Shown: positions 6,094-14,174 of the stretch, piece after piece
Layout: each line of letters opens with the position of its first letter
Numbering within the stretch: position 1 is the first letter of the stretch
From: CAYMRB01 sp964392615
GTDB taxonomy: Bacteria; Planctomycetota; UBA8108
Length of the DNA stretch: 20,960 bases
Reading direction: 5' to 3'
Assembly: GCA_964392615.1 (NCBI GenBank)
Contig: CAYMRB010000141.1
Location: forward strand, 1-20,960
Notes under the pieces: model-generated
Seen by the model: only the letters and a program-made list of their open reading frames with translations
What the model was told of the DNA's origin: nothing
The model's database searches: none
Program-made: the position numbers and the translations under genes

Positions 6094-7368
6094 ATGAGTT
6101 GTCCGCACCGCGAGTCCCGTAGCTCGAGCCGTCGAGCATTTCTGCGTCGCAGTCTGGTCGGTGGCGTCGCCGCGAGTCTCGGTAGCGCCGCGATCCTCGC
6201 TCGTCCTGGCGCCGCTCGCGCGATCGAGCCCGAGGCCGTTCCACCGCCTCTGCGCGTTGCCGACCGCAGCGCACGGGCACCGACCGCACCCGTCGCGATC
6301 GAGCGTTGCACGAGCTTCGAACACGACGCCCTCGCCCGCGTGCTCGGCAAGTGCCTCGACTCGATCGGCGGCCTCGGCAAGCTCGTGAGCGGCAAGACCG
6401 TCACCGTCAAGCTGAACACGACCGGCGACGGTCGGCGTCGGTTGCGGGGGCGTCCGGCGTCCCGCACGTATCAGACCCATCCGGCGATGGTCGAGGTCCT
6501 GTGCGGCTTGATGCACAAGGCGGGCGCCAAGCGGATCTACATCGTCGAGAGCTACTACCGCACAGCGGACCCGCGGGCGATTCTCGCATCGCAGAAGTGG
6601 GACGTCGGTCGCATCGAGAGCGCCGCGGGCCATGCCGTGGCATGGGAGGACACGAGGAACCGCGGGGCGTTCAAGGACTACGCCAAGCTCGACGTGCCGT
6701 TCGGTGGCTACGTGTTTCCGGCGTATCACCTGAACCGCCGCTACGTCGACACCGACGTGTTGGTGACTCTCGCGAAGATGAAGAACCACGTCACGGCCGG
6801 CATCACCGGAGCCGTGAAGAACCTGTTCGGCATCGCGCCGACCGCGCTGTACGGCGACGACGCGCCGAACGAGAAGACGGTGTCGTCGCGCGGCGCGATC
6901 CTGCACAGCGGGCTGCGCGCGGTGCCGTCCGGCGTCACGGCGGAGCACGACCCGAAGCGCGAGCGGCTCGACAAGAAGCAGGAGAGCCTCTATCGCGTGC
7001 CGATGGTCACCGCCGACCTCTTCGGCGTTCGCCCGATCGACCTGTCGATCGTCGAAGGCATCGAGACGTGCGCCGGCGGCGAGGGGCCGTGGTGCGGGCC
7101 GCAGGTGCGACCGGTTCAGCCGGGCCTCGTGCTCGCCGGGCGCAATGCCGTCACGGTCGACGCGATCATGACGGCCGTCATGGGGTACGACCCGACCGCA
7201 TCGACGCAACAGGCGCCGTGGTTCGGCTACAACCACCTCGAGCTCCTCGCGCGCGCCGGCCTCGGCACGCACGATCCAGCGAAGATCGAGGTCGCCGGCG
7301 TGGCGCTGAAGGACGCGCTGCACGAGTTCCAGCCGGGCGTCGAGGGGTGGATCAAGAAGAGCGGGTAG
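6094..7368 (+). CDS. Tat-exported DUF362 domain protein
   Basis: 424 residues. The ATG at 6094 has GAGGA 7 nt upstream and starts directly before a twin-arginine signal, SSRRAFLRRSLVGG (Arg13-Arg14), followed by a hydrophobic stretch to about residue 44 (GAARA). The mature part is a DUF362 domain: GKTVTVKLNT (near 110), THPAMVEVLCGLMHKAGAKR, and the diagnostic VTLAKMKNHVTAGITGAVKN (near 227-246), with NAVTVDAIMTAVMG near the C-terminus. DUF362 proteins are of uncertain function; some carry or associate with iron-sulfur clusters. Only scattered cysteines are visible here (ETCAGGEGPWCG), not a ferredoxin pattern. Tat export implies folding, perhaps with a cofactor, in the cytoplasm before release to the periplasm. 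Confidence 0.9.
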   Translation: MSCPHRESRSSSRRAFLRRSLVGGVAASLGSAAILARPGAARAIEPEAVPPPLRVADRSARAPTAPVAIERCTSFEHDALARVLGKCLDSIGGLGKLVSGKTVTVKLNTTGDGRRRLRGRPASRTYQTHPAMVEVLCGLMHKAGAKRIYIVESYYRTADPRAILASQKWDVGRIESAAGHAVAWEDTRNRGAFKDYAKLDVPFGGYVFPAYHLNRRYVDTDVLVTLAKMKNHVTAGITGAVKNLFGIAPTALYGDDAPNEKTVSSRGAILHSGLRAVPSGVTAEHDPKRERLDKKQESLYRVPMVTADLFGVRPIDLSIVEGIETCAGGEGPWCGPQVRPVQPGLVLAGRNAVTVDAIMTAVMGYDPTASTQQAPWFGYNHLELLARAGLGTHDPAKIEVAGVALKDALHEFQPGVEGWIKKSG

Positions 7369-7401
7369 CGGCCCTTCTGCGACAGCCAGCCGTCCGCCGG
7401 A

Positions 7402-8625
7402 TCACTCCTTCAACACGATGCGCCGCCCCTTCGTCGGCTCGTCGAGCGAGTGGATGAGCAGCGTCGGCTGCGCGCCGTTGATCGACACCGCGATGCGCGC
7501 GCCGGCCCGGTCCACCGAGTAGCCGTGGACCTGGCCCTTCTTCAGGTCGGTGAGCGGAACCCGCACCTGCGTCGCACCGCCCTTCGCGTCGATGCCGATG
7601 AGGGCCGGCGAGGTCTTTTCCGACTTCGCCTTCTTGGCGGGGGCCGCTACGGCCCAGACGCGATCGCGCGCGGCGATGGGCTGGCCGGGACGACAGATCG
7701 CGTGGCTCGTGTCGATCAGGCGACCGTCCTGCGCTCCGAGTCGCGCGTAGTAGCCGACGATGCCGTCGCGCCAGCCCACGTCGCTGACCGTGAAGTTGAC
7801 GCCGACCCAATCGCTCGCCGCGCCGGCCGAGCTCGCGGCCTTGCCGCGCGGCAGGTGGCAGGTCGACGTGTCGTTGAACGAGATCTCGATCGACTTCTTG
7901 CCGAGACGCTTCGCGATGTCCGCGCGGATCTTCGCGAACGGGCGAGCCCAGCGCTCCTCGAGTCCGGAGTCGAGCGCGACCAGCACCGAGTCGCCCGTCG
8001 TGTCGTCCACGCGGTAGATCAGCAGGCCGGAGGTCCCACGATCCTGCCCGGGCTTACCCGAAGCGTCGACCGGGCCGGGGCCGACGAGCTCGGCCGGTTC
8101 GAACGTCGCGACGTTCTTCATCGTCTCGAGCGAGACGACCGACACGGCCTCGTAGCCGCTCGGATACGCGAGCAGGTGCTCCCCGCCGCGGCGCAGGACG
8201 ACCGGCGGGCGGCGCGGGGCGCGCTCCTCGCTCGGCGTCGGGACCGCGAGTTCCGTCCAGGTCTTCGCGTCGATGCGATACCTCCAGACGCGGCCGCTTC
8301 CTTCGACCGCAGCGTCGTCCGCCCACTGCGTCGTCAGCGCGACGAACTCGCCGTCATTCACCCAAGCAGCGCCGAGGAAACGAACGGCCGGCTTCGGCGG
8401 CCCCAGGCGTTCGCCGCGGCCCGCTTCGACGTCGACGAGCCACAGCAGCGTCGCCGGCGTCTCGACGTCTTCACCCGCCGCACCAGCGAGGACGATCAGC
8501 TGCTTGCCGTCAGGCGACCACACCGGCGAGCGGTGCGGACAGCCGACGGCGATGATCGCGATGGCGCCGAGAGCCAGAGCGCCGGTGGCGCGAAGCAGAG
8601 ACACCGGGAAGGATCGTACGGACAT
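7402..8625 (-). CDS. Putative lipoprotein with PD40/TolB-like propeller features
   Basis: 407 residues from ATG at 8625, with GGAG 6 nt upstream. The start is also fixed by the signal sequence: basic MSVRSFPVSLLR, a hydrophobic core, then the lipobox AVGC, so Cys29 should be lipidated. Immediately after it comes SPVWSPDGKQLIVLAG, a classic PD40 beta-propeller blade motif. Later segments (FLGAAWVNDGEFVALTT, RVWRYRID, HGYSVDRAGARIAVSING) look like diverged blades. No catalytic motif is visible. A TolB-like periplasmic propeller tethered to the membrane is the best description; the ligand is unknown. It is convergent with the DUF362 gene (33-nt gap) and divergent from the AlgH/YqgE gene. Confidence 0.8.
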   Translation of the reverse strand: MSVRSFPVSLLRATGALALGAIAIIAVGCPHRSPVWSPDGKQLIVLAGAAGEDVETPATLLWLVDVEAGRGERLGPPKPAVRFLGAAWVNDGEFVALTTQWADDAAVEGSGRVWRYRIDAKTWTELAVPTPSEERAPRRPPVVLRRGGEHLLAYPSGYEAVSVVSLETMKNVATFEPAELVGPGPVDASGKPGQDRGTSGLLIYRVDDTTGDSVLVALDSGLEERWARPFAKIRADIAKRLGKKSIEISFNDTSTCHLPRGKAASSAGAASDWVGVNFTVSDVGWRDGIVGYYARLGAQDGRLIDTSHAICRPGQPIAARDRVWAVAAPAKKAKSEKTSPALIGIDAKGGATQVRVPLTDLKKGQVHGYSVDRAGARIAVSINGAQPTLLIHSLDEPTKGRRIVLKE

Positions 8626-8664
8626 GTCGCGCTCCTCTGTCGGGAATCCTCGATGGGGCCGGTC

Positions 8665-8695
8665 ATTGTATCCGGTCCCGTGCGCGCTTCGACAA
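8665..8695 (-). promoter_or_regulatory. Possible promoter of the propeller lipoprotein gene
   Basis: On the minus strand TACAAT (8670-8665) is a good -10 box. TTGTCG (8695-8690) is a partial -35 box at a long 19-bp spacing. The predicted leader is about 33 nt. Confidence 0.3.
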
Positions 8696-8771
8696 CCGTT
8701 GAGCCGTGCGGAGATCGGAGTCGGCGTCGGCGTCGGTTTTCGGAGTTGGAGCGCCGACCGAGCCGCGCGGG

Positions 8772-8800
8772 TTTCTCCCTCTGCGCTCGAGGTGTATAAT
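8772..8800 (+). promoter_or_regulatory. Promoter with consensus -10 for the AlgH/YqgE-family gene
   Basis: A perfect TATAAT stands at 8795-8800 in otherwise GC-rich DNA, about 47 nt before the GTG start at 8848. The -35 region 17 bp upstream (TTTCTC, 8772-8777) is weak. Confidence 0.45.
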
Positions 8801-8847
8801 CGCGTCCGGGAATCGTCGTACGGATTTCGCGCGCGGAGCCAGGTCTC

Positions 8848-9515
8848 GTGGGAGAGTCCATCAAAGGATCGCTTCTCGTCTCGCAGCCGGGTCTGATCGA
8901 CCCGAATTTCCGCTGCACCGTCGTGTTGGTGACGGAACACGACGAGAACGGCGCGTTCGGCCTGGTTTTGAATCGGGCCGGCGAGCACAAGGTCGCCGAT
9001 CTGTGGCGCAGCCTGACGAGCGAGGCGTCGACCAGCAAGTCGCTCGCGTTCGTCGGCGGGCCTGTGCAGCAATCGGCGGTGTTTCTGCTGCACACGTACG
9101 ACGATCTCGCGGACGGCGAGACGCCCGTCATCCCCGGAATCTACATGGGCAGCAGCATCGGCCTCCTCAAGGAGCTGCTCGATCGCGAGGATGAGGCGCG
9201 CTGCGTCGAGTCCGTCGACGAAATACCCGACGTGTTCCCCGCGGAGCAGACGAAAGCCGAGGCTGCGGGCGCCGAGGGAGGCGCCGCGAAGAAGCTCGCC
9301 GACCACTTCCGCGCCGCGTGTTCTATGGATATGCGGGATGGGGGAAGGGGCAGCTCGACCGGGAGCTCGAAGACGGCGGGTGGCTCGTGCAGGCCGCGAG
9401 TCGCGAGTTCATCTTCGGCACGGCGCCCAACGTGCTGTGGCAGCGCACGATGGCGCGCCAGGGCGGCTTCTACCGGTTCTTCTCGCTGATGCCGGCGGAG
9501 CCCGAGCTCAACTGA
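8848..9515 (+). pseudogene. yqgE: AlgH/YqgE (UPF0301) family gene with an apparent frameshift
   Basis: The GTG at 8848 opens a typical UPF0301 N-terminus: KGSLLVSQPGLIDPNFRCTVVLVTEHDENGAFGLVLN, then FVGGPVQQ and PGIYMG. At about 9312 (after HFR, residue 155) this frame goes off the family pattern and continues only as low-complexity residues to a stop at 9489. The expected C-terminal motif, RVFYGYAGWGKGQLDRELEDGGW, lies intact in the next frame from 9315 to the stop at 9515. One missing base within cgcgccgcg (about 9309-9318) explains this. It could be a sequencing or assembly error, or a genuine inactivating mutation; I see no slippery heptamer that would support programmed frameshifting. 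A low-complexity insert (AEQTKAEAAGAEGGAAKKLA) precedes the break. The family's biochemical role is poorly defined. The 3' end overlaps the convergent MFS gene by 8 nt. Confidence 0.85.
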
Positions 9516-10851
9516 GCGATTCGGCCGACCCCGACTCCGGCGTCGCGGCCGGACGCACGGGCGGCAGCCCGAACGCGAACAGGAACGGCAGCGCGACGAG
9601 CGCGGCGCAGCCGTAGTACGTGATCTCCGAGCCGAACTGCCAGTAGATCGTGCACGCGGCGATCGGGCCGACCGCACGCGACAGCGCGCCGAGCGAGCGG
9701 AACGTGCCGATCACCTCGCCCTGACGGTCCTTCGGTGTGTAGAGCGACACGAGCGACGTCAGGCACGGCATGGTGAGGGCGCTGCCGATGGCGAGGAGGC
9801 CGGCGCCCATGTACAGGACGGTCGTCGTCGTGCACGCCGCGACCAGGACGAAGCCCGGCAGCTGGATCAACAGGCCGCAGATCGCCACCTTCTTCTCGCC
9901 GAGGCGCGGCGCGAGCCGTCGAACGACGCCCCCCTGCACGAGGGCGAGGACGACGCCGATGAACACGAAGAGCCACGCCATGTCGACCGGCTCCCACTCG
10001 AACCGCTCGCGCGTGACGAACGTCAGCGTGAACTCCATGCCCGCGAATGCCACGAGGTAGATGAAGTACGTCAGATTCGTCAGCGTGACGCCGCGAATGT
10101 CGAAGCCGCGGAAGAGGCGCAGCGGGTTGATCGGACGTCGCGCGCTCATCGCCTTGTCGCGATGCTCCGAGTCGAGCGTCTCGCGGAACCGCGTGCTCAC
10201 CCAGATGACGTTCCACGCCGACAGCACGAACGCGGCCGCAGCGGCAGCGGAGAACGGGTTCAGACCCGGCACGCCCCAGCCGGAGAAATCGATCGACGCG
10301 AGGGGGCCGCCGATCGCGGGGCCGAGGATGAAGCCGAGCCCGAACGCCGCGCCGATCACGCCCATGCCCTTCGCGCGGTTCTTCTCGTCGGTCGAGTCGG
10401 CGACGGCCGCGGTGGCGACCGAGATGTTGCCGCTCATCGCTCCGCCGAGAAGGCGCGAGGCCACCAGCAGCGCGAAGCTGCCTGCGAAGATCCACAGCAA
10501 GTAGCTGATTGTCAGCCCGCCGATCGTCAGGAGGAGCACCGGGCGTCGGCCGCGCTTGTCCGAGATCGCGCCCCAGATCGGCGCGCACGCGAACTGCAGG
10601 ATCGAGTACAGGCTGCCGAGAAGTCCGCCGAACAGCACTGTCGTGAAGAAGGAGGATTTCGTGCCGTCGGCGCCGGAGAGCTCCGACAATGTTCGGACGG
10701 TGTCGCCGATCAAGCTGTCCGGCCCCTCGATCTCGAGGTAGTGCTCGAGCATCGCCGGAAACAGTGGAAAGATGATCGAGAAGCCGATCAGGTCGACGAG
10801 GACCGTCAGGAAGATGACCCCGAGCTGGGATCGACGCGGTCGGTCAGTCAT
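9508..10851 (-). CDS. MFS efflux transporter, TetA/DHA1-like
   Basis: 447 residues with about 12 hydrophobic segments. The first helix (VIFLTVLVDLIGFSIIFPLF, residues 12-31) matches the TetA/DHA1 group. Major facilitator motif A is present between helices 2 and 3 as GAISDKRGRRPVLL (94-107), and the motif C-like GAAFGLGFILGPAIGG in helix 5 is the antiporter signature of drug/H+ exchangers. A loop of about 25 residues (EIEGPDSLIGDTVRTLSEL onwards) follows helix 1. The substrate cannot be told from sequence. The ATG at 10851 is 13 nt downstream of the S1 gene stop, so the two are probably co-transcribed; no clear Shine-Dalgarno sequence is seen, which suits translational coupling. Confidence 0.93.
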   Translation of the reverse strand: MTDRPRRSQLGVIFLTVLVDLIGFSIIFPLFPAMLEHYLEIEGPDSLIGDTVRTLSELSGADGTKSSFFTTVLFGGLLGSLYSILQFACAPIWGAISDKRGRRPVLLLTIGGLTISYLLWIFAGSFALLVASRLLGGAMSGNISVATAAVADSTDEKNRAKGMGVIGAAFGLGFILGPAIGGPLASIDFSGWGVPGLNPFSAAAAAAFVLSAWNVIWVSTRFRETLDSEHRDKAMSARRPINPLRLFRGFDIRGVTLTNLTYFIYLVAFAGMEFTLTFVTRERFEWEPVDMAWLFVFIGVVLALVQGGVVRRLAPRLGEKKVAICGLLIQLPGFVLVAACTTTTVLYMGAGLLAIGSALTMPCLTSLVSLYTPKDRQGEVIGTFRSLGALSRAVGPIAACTIYWQFGSEITYYGCAALVALPFLFAFGLPPVRPAATPESGSAESLS

Positions 10852-10864
10852 GCGGGCACCATCA

Positions 10865-11962
10865 CTATCGGTCGATCGGTTTCAGTTCCACGCGCCGGGC
10901 GTCGCGATCGATCGACGTGATGGCAGCTCGTACGATGTTCCCCTGATGGACGTCGTCATCGACAAGCGCGGTCGGGACGATGCCCTCAACCCCCTCGTCG
11001 ATCGACAGCCAGGCGCCTTCGGCGGTGATCTTCGAGATCCAGCCGGTGACCTCGTCGCCGACCTCATAGCCCTCGATCGACAGCGCCCAGGTATCGGCAG
11101 CGACGCGGTGGAAGTCGAGGCCGACACGCTGCAGCTCGCGGTCGACGCGCATGATTTCGACGACGAGCTGGCGGCCGACGTGGAGCTCATCGTCGCCGCC
11201 GATTTCGTTCTGGTGCGCGCGGATCTTGCTCGTGTGCAGCAGCCCTTCGACACCGCCGAGGTCGACGAACGCGCCGTGCTGGTTGAGACGGGTGATCGTC
11301 CCCGTCAGCACCTCGCCTTCGACGAGTCGCGTCAGCGCCTTGCCGCGCTTCTCCTCGGCTTCGCGCTCGAGGATGTTGCGGCGGCTCAGGACGATGTCCT
11401 CGTCGGCGCGATCGACCGAGGTGATCTCGCAGACGATTTTCTTGCCGACGTACGGGTCGAGGTTCTCGACGCGGGTCATCTCGATCTGCGAGATCGGCAA
11501 GAACGCGCGGTGCCCCTTGATGTCGACCGTCAGGCCGCCCTTGTTCGTCGCGCTCACCGTTCCTTCGACGATGATGCCGGGCTGGACGTTCTCCCAGAAG
11601 ATCTCGCGGCGGGCGCCACTGACCGAGAGGACTGCCAGGCCGCGGCGGCGGTCGAACCGGACGAAGTTCGCTTCGATCGTCGAGCCGATCGTCGGCAGCT
11701 CCTCGTCCGCGGCGAATTCGCTCTCCTCGATCAGGCCGTGGGTCTTGCTGTCGATTTCGACCAAGACATCGCCGCCACGCGTGTCGATGACCAGTCCCGT
11801 GACGCGAGCGCCAGGCTCAGCGTCCTCGATGCCGTCCGAAGGCTGACCCGAGCCTCCCCCGGCGCCGGCCATCAGCGCCTCGAGCTCCGCGTCGCTCATG
11901 TCGACGTCGAACGAGCCTCCGAGGGCGTTATCGTCGGGGAAATCGCGGCTCTTCGCACACAT
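10865..11962 (-). CDS. S1 RNA-binding protein with four S1 domains (ribosomal protein bS1-like)
   Basis: 365 residues. An acidic N-terminal tail (1-50) precedes four S1 (OB-fold) domains at about 51-116, 128-195, 215-285 and 301-364. The second contains KGHRAFLPISQIEMTRVENL and then VLSRRNILERE, the arrangement seen in bS1 domain 3-like repeats; the third contains the classic QHGAFVDLGGVEGLLHTSKI. bS1 holds mRNA on the 30S subunit; E. coli bS1 has six domains and other phyla have four or five. It may be the bS1 of this organism or a paralogue acting on other RNAs. The ATG at 11962 has GAGG 5 nt upstream. The MFS gene follows in the same direction. Confidence 0.9.
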   Translation of the reverse strand: MCAKSRDFPDDNALGGSFDVDMSDAELEALMAGAGGGSGQPSDGIEDAEPGARVTGLVIDTRGGDVLVEIDSKTHGLIEESEFAADEELPTIGSTIEANFVRFDRRRGLAVLSVSGARREIFWENVQPGIIVEGTVSATNKGGLTVDIKGHRAFLPISQIEMTRVENLDPYVGKKIVCEITSVDRADEDIVLSRRNILEREAEEKRGKALTRLVEGEVLTGTITRLNQHGAFVDLGGVEGLLHTSKIRAHQNEIGGDDELHVGRQLVVEIMRVDRELQRVGLDFHRVAADTWALSIEGYEVGDEVTGWISKITAEGAWLSIDEGVEGIVPTALVDDDVHQGNIVRAAITSIDRDARRVELKPIDR

Positions 11963-12096
11963 GGCGGCCTCGCAGCGGCGAGTTAGGAGTGTCTTACGGT
12001 CAACGATCCTCTGCCCCCAACGGCGCCGTCACTATACGGGGTTGGCGGGAGGCGTCAATCTTCGGGGCAGATGCGTCTCTCGGCGTCCGTCCCGCG

Positions 12097-12125
12097 TTGA
12101 ACCCGCCACCGGTCGCGGCTACGCT
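12097..12125 (+). promoter_or_regulatory. Putative promoter of the PD40-SUMF1-MBOAT-SGNH operon
   Basis: TTGAAC (12097-12102) and TACGCT (12120-12125) are separated by 17 bp, predicting a start near 12132 and a leader of about 55 nt. The -10 box is identical to that of the candidate ncRNA promoter at 3726-3731. It is a weak match to consensus in each half. Confidence 0.35.
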
Positions 12126-12186
12126 GGCAGCTCCCTTTTCAACGGACAGCGTACGCGTTCGAGTTCGAGGAGCGAGAGAGCACGCC

Positions 12187-13272
12187 ATGTCACCACCGTT
12201 CGAGCTTTCCAGGCGCGTGTGGGCGCCCATCGCGCTGATCACCCTGGCACTCGGTCCGGCCGTGTTCGCCAAAGATCCGCCCAAGAACCCCACACCCCGC
12301 GACCCGAGTCTCCGCGAGCGCCTGCGCGATCTGCCGTACGAGTTCATCCACGAGTCGTACGGCGCCGACAATTGGGAGCTCGTCGCGCGGCGTGCCGACG
12401 GCAGCGGCGAGCGCAACCTGACGCGGACGCCCGACATCCACGAGATGTATCCCCAGGCCTCGCCGGATGGCGCGAAGGTCTGTTTCGTCGTCGATTCCAC
12501 CGAGAAGGTTCCGGGGAAGAAAGACGCGACCGTGCGCAGCCTCTGGGTGATGAGCCGCGACGGAACCGGCCGGGTGCTCGTCGCGAAGAACGCGCGGCAA
12601 CCGTGCTGGAGCCCCGACGCGAAGACGATCGCGTATCTGCCGGCCGAGTTCGAGAGGTTCGATATTCGCGACTACGTGACGAAGGGGCTCGTCTTCTTCG
12701 ACGTCGCGACGGGCCAGAAGCGTACGCACCCCAATCCGAAGCTGCATCACCTCTACAACCCTTGCTTCACGAGGGACGGCAAGTGGATCGTCGCGACGGT
12801 CCACGGGGGCATGGGATTCGGCCATGCGATCCTCGCGATCCAGGTCGACGGCGGCGCGGTGCACGATCTCAAGATCGGCGGCTGTCGACCGGACATCAGT
12901 CCGGACGGCAAGCGCATCGCGTGGGGGCTCGACGACCACACGATCGCGGTCGGCACGCTCGAGCTCTCCGCGACGCCGCCGCGCGTCGTCGATCGGCGCC
13001 ATCTCGTGCGCGACAAGCTTCATGTGTACCACGCCGATTGGTCGCCGGACGGCAGGTACATCGCATTCAGTCGCGGTCCAGGCGGACGTCAGAAGGTGAA
13101 CGGTCCCGGCACCCATCGCGGCATCGCCGAGCTCGTCGGCGTGCGCGCCAAGTGGGACATTTGCGCGATCCAGGTCGACGGCGGCAAGGGCTGGGCTTCG
13201 TTGACGACGACCGGCGCGAGCAACAAGGAGAGCGAGTGGCTCCCGGCGTTGCGGGAGGAGGCCGGGCGATGA
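12187..13272 (+). CDS. Secreted TolB/PD40-type beta-propeller protein
   Basis: 361 residues. I start at ATG 12187 because it opens a signal peptide (SRRVWAPIALITLALGPAVFA, cleavage likely after residue 28) and has a purine-rich GAGAGAG just upstream; a longer frame to the left has no such features. At least five PD40/WD40-like blade motifs are visible: PQASPDGAKVCFV, PCWSPDAKTIAYL, PCFTRDGKWIVATV, PDISPDGKRIAWG and ADWSPDGRYIAFS. Propellers of this type are binding scaffolds, as TolB is, and some sense sugars or peptidoglycan. It is the first gene of a four-gene operon; its TGA overlaps the ATG of the next gene (ATGA), which usually means translational coupling. Confidence 0.88.
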   Translation: MSPPFELSRRVWAPIALITLALGPAVFAKDPPKNPTPRDPSLRERLRDLPYEFIHESYGADNWELVARRADGSGERNLTRTPDIHEMYPQASPDGAKVCFVVDSTEKVPGKKDATVRSLWVMSRDGTGRVLVAKNARQPCWSPDAKTIAYLPAEFERFDIRDYVTKGLVFFDVATGQKRTHPNPKLHHLYNPCFTRDGKWIVATVHGGMGFGHAILAIQVDGGAVHDLKIGGCRPDISPDGKRIAWGLDDHTIAVGTLELSATPPRVVDRRHLVRDKLHVYHADWSPDGRYIAFSRGPGGRQKVNGPGTHRGIAELVGVRAKWDICAIQVDGGKGWASLTTTGASNKESEWLPALREEAGR

Positions 13273-14171
13273 TGGCGCGTGTCATGGCCGCCGCGCTCTG
13301 CGCTCTGCTGGCTGCGGGATGTCGCGACGCCGGCAATAGCGGTTCGCGGCAGACAGCGCTCGCGGCCAAGACGTCGTCGGGCGTCGATATCGTGCTCGTG
13401 CCGGGCGGCACGTTCCGTATGGGTAGCGCGTACGGTCGAGAGGACGAAGCGCCGGTTCACGAGGTGACGCTGAGCGCGTTCGCGGTGGATGTGTACGAGG
13501 TGCTGCAGGAGGAATACGCCCGCCTGCAGATATCCGATCCGTCGAACTTCAAGGACCCGCGTCGCCCGGTCGAGCAGATCCCCTGGTCGGACGCCGCGCT
13601 CTTCTGCAACCGTCGTTCGGAGGAGGAGGGGCTCACGCCGTGCTACGACGAGGACACCTTCGCGTGCGACTTCACCGCGAGTGGTTACCGCTTGCCGACC
13701 GAAGCGGAATGGGAGTACGCCTGCCTCGCCGGCGACGATCGCGACCGCCCTGTGGCCGGAGCCGGCGGCACCGGTGACAAGCTGGCGAGTCGTGCGTGCT
13801 ATGCGGGCAACGCGGGCAAGAAGACCGCACCGGCCGGCAGCAAGCGCGCGAATGCGTGGGGGTGCTACGATCTTCTCGGCAACGTGTTCGAGTGGTGCCA
13901 GGATCGCTACGCCGCCGACCAGTACGCACAAGGTGCCCAGAGCGACCCGACGGGGCCTCAGGACGGCAAGCACCGCGTGCTCCGCGGCGGGTCGTGGACG
14001 TCGAAGGCCGCGGATTGTCGCGCGCGGCGTCGATTTCACGACGACCCCGGGCTCGCCGACGCGTGCTTCGCGCGAAACACCTACGGCTTTCGCTGCGTGC
14101 GCCGGCTGACTACGGACGAGGCCGCGAAGCTAGAAGCCGCGAATGGCGACACAGCGGACGGTCGGCAATAG
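13269..14171 (+). CDS. SUMF1/FGE-sulfatase-domain lipoprotein, probably not a canonical FGE
   Basis: 300 residues. The first ATG (13269) overlaps the previous stop; a second ATG directly follows. The N-terminus MMARVMAAALCALLAAGC is a lipoprotein signal (lipobox AAGC). The rest is a C-type-lectin-like FGE-sulfatase domain: VLVPGGTFRMGS, SGYRLPTEAEWEYACLAG, WGCYDLLGNVFEWCQDRY, RVLRGGSW and YGFRCVR. True formylglycine-generating enzymes use two cysteines five residues apart in the segment after RGGS. Here Cys250 is in place but the second position is Arg255, so oxidase activity is unlikely. No sulfatase gene is in the window. A binding or accessory role in envelope modification, next to the MBOAT/SGNH pair, is inferred. 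Confidence 0.9.
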   Translation: MMARVMAAALCALLAAGCRDAGNSGSRQTALAAKTSSGVDIVLVPGGTFRMGSAYGREDEAPVHEVTLSAFAVDVYEVLQEEYARLQISDPSNFKDPRRPVEQIPWSDAALFCNRRSEEEGLTPCYDEDTFACDFTASGYRLPTEAEWEYACLAGDDRDRPVAGAGGTGDKLASRACYAGNAGKKTAPAGSKRANAWGCYDLLGNVFEWCQDRYAADQYAQGAQSDPTGPQDGKHRVLRGGSWTSKAADCRARRRFHDDPGLADACFARNTYGFRCVRRLTTDEAAKLEAANGDTADGRQ

Positions 14172-14174
14172 CGC

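Noticed and set aside
5515..7323. A ~600-codon minus-strand frame under the quinone reductase and DUF362 genes
   Set aside because: Antisense shadow: it covers two convincing + strand genes and shows no family motif.
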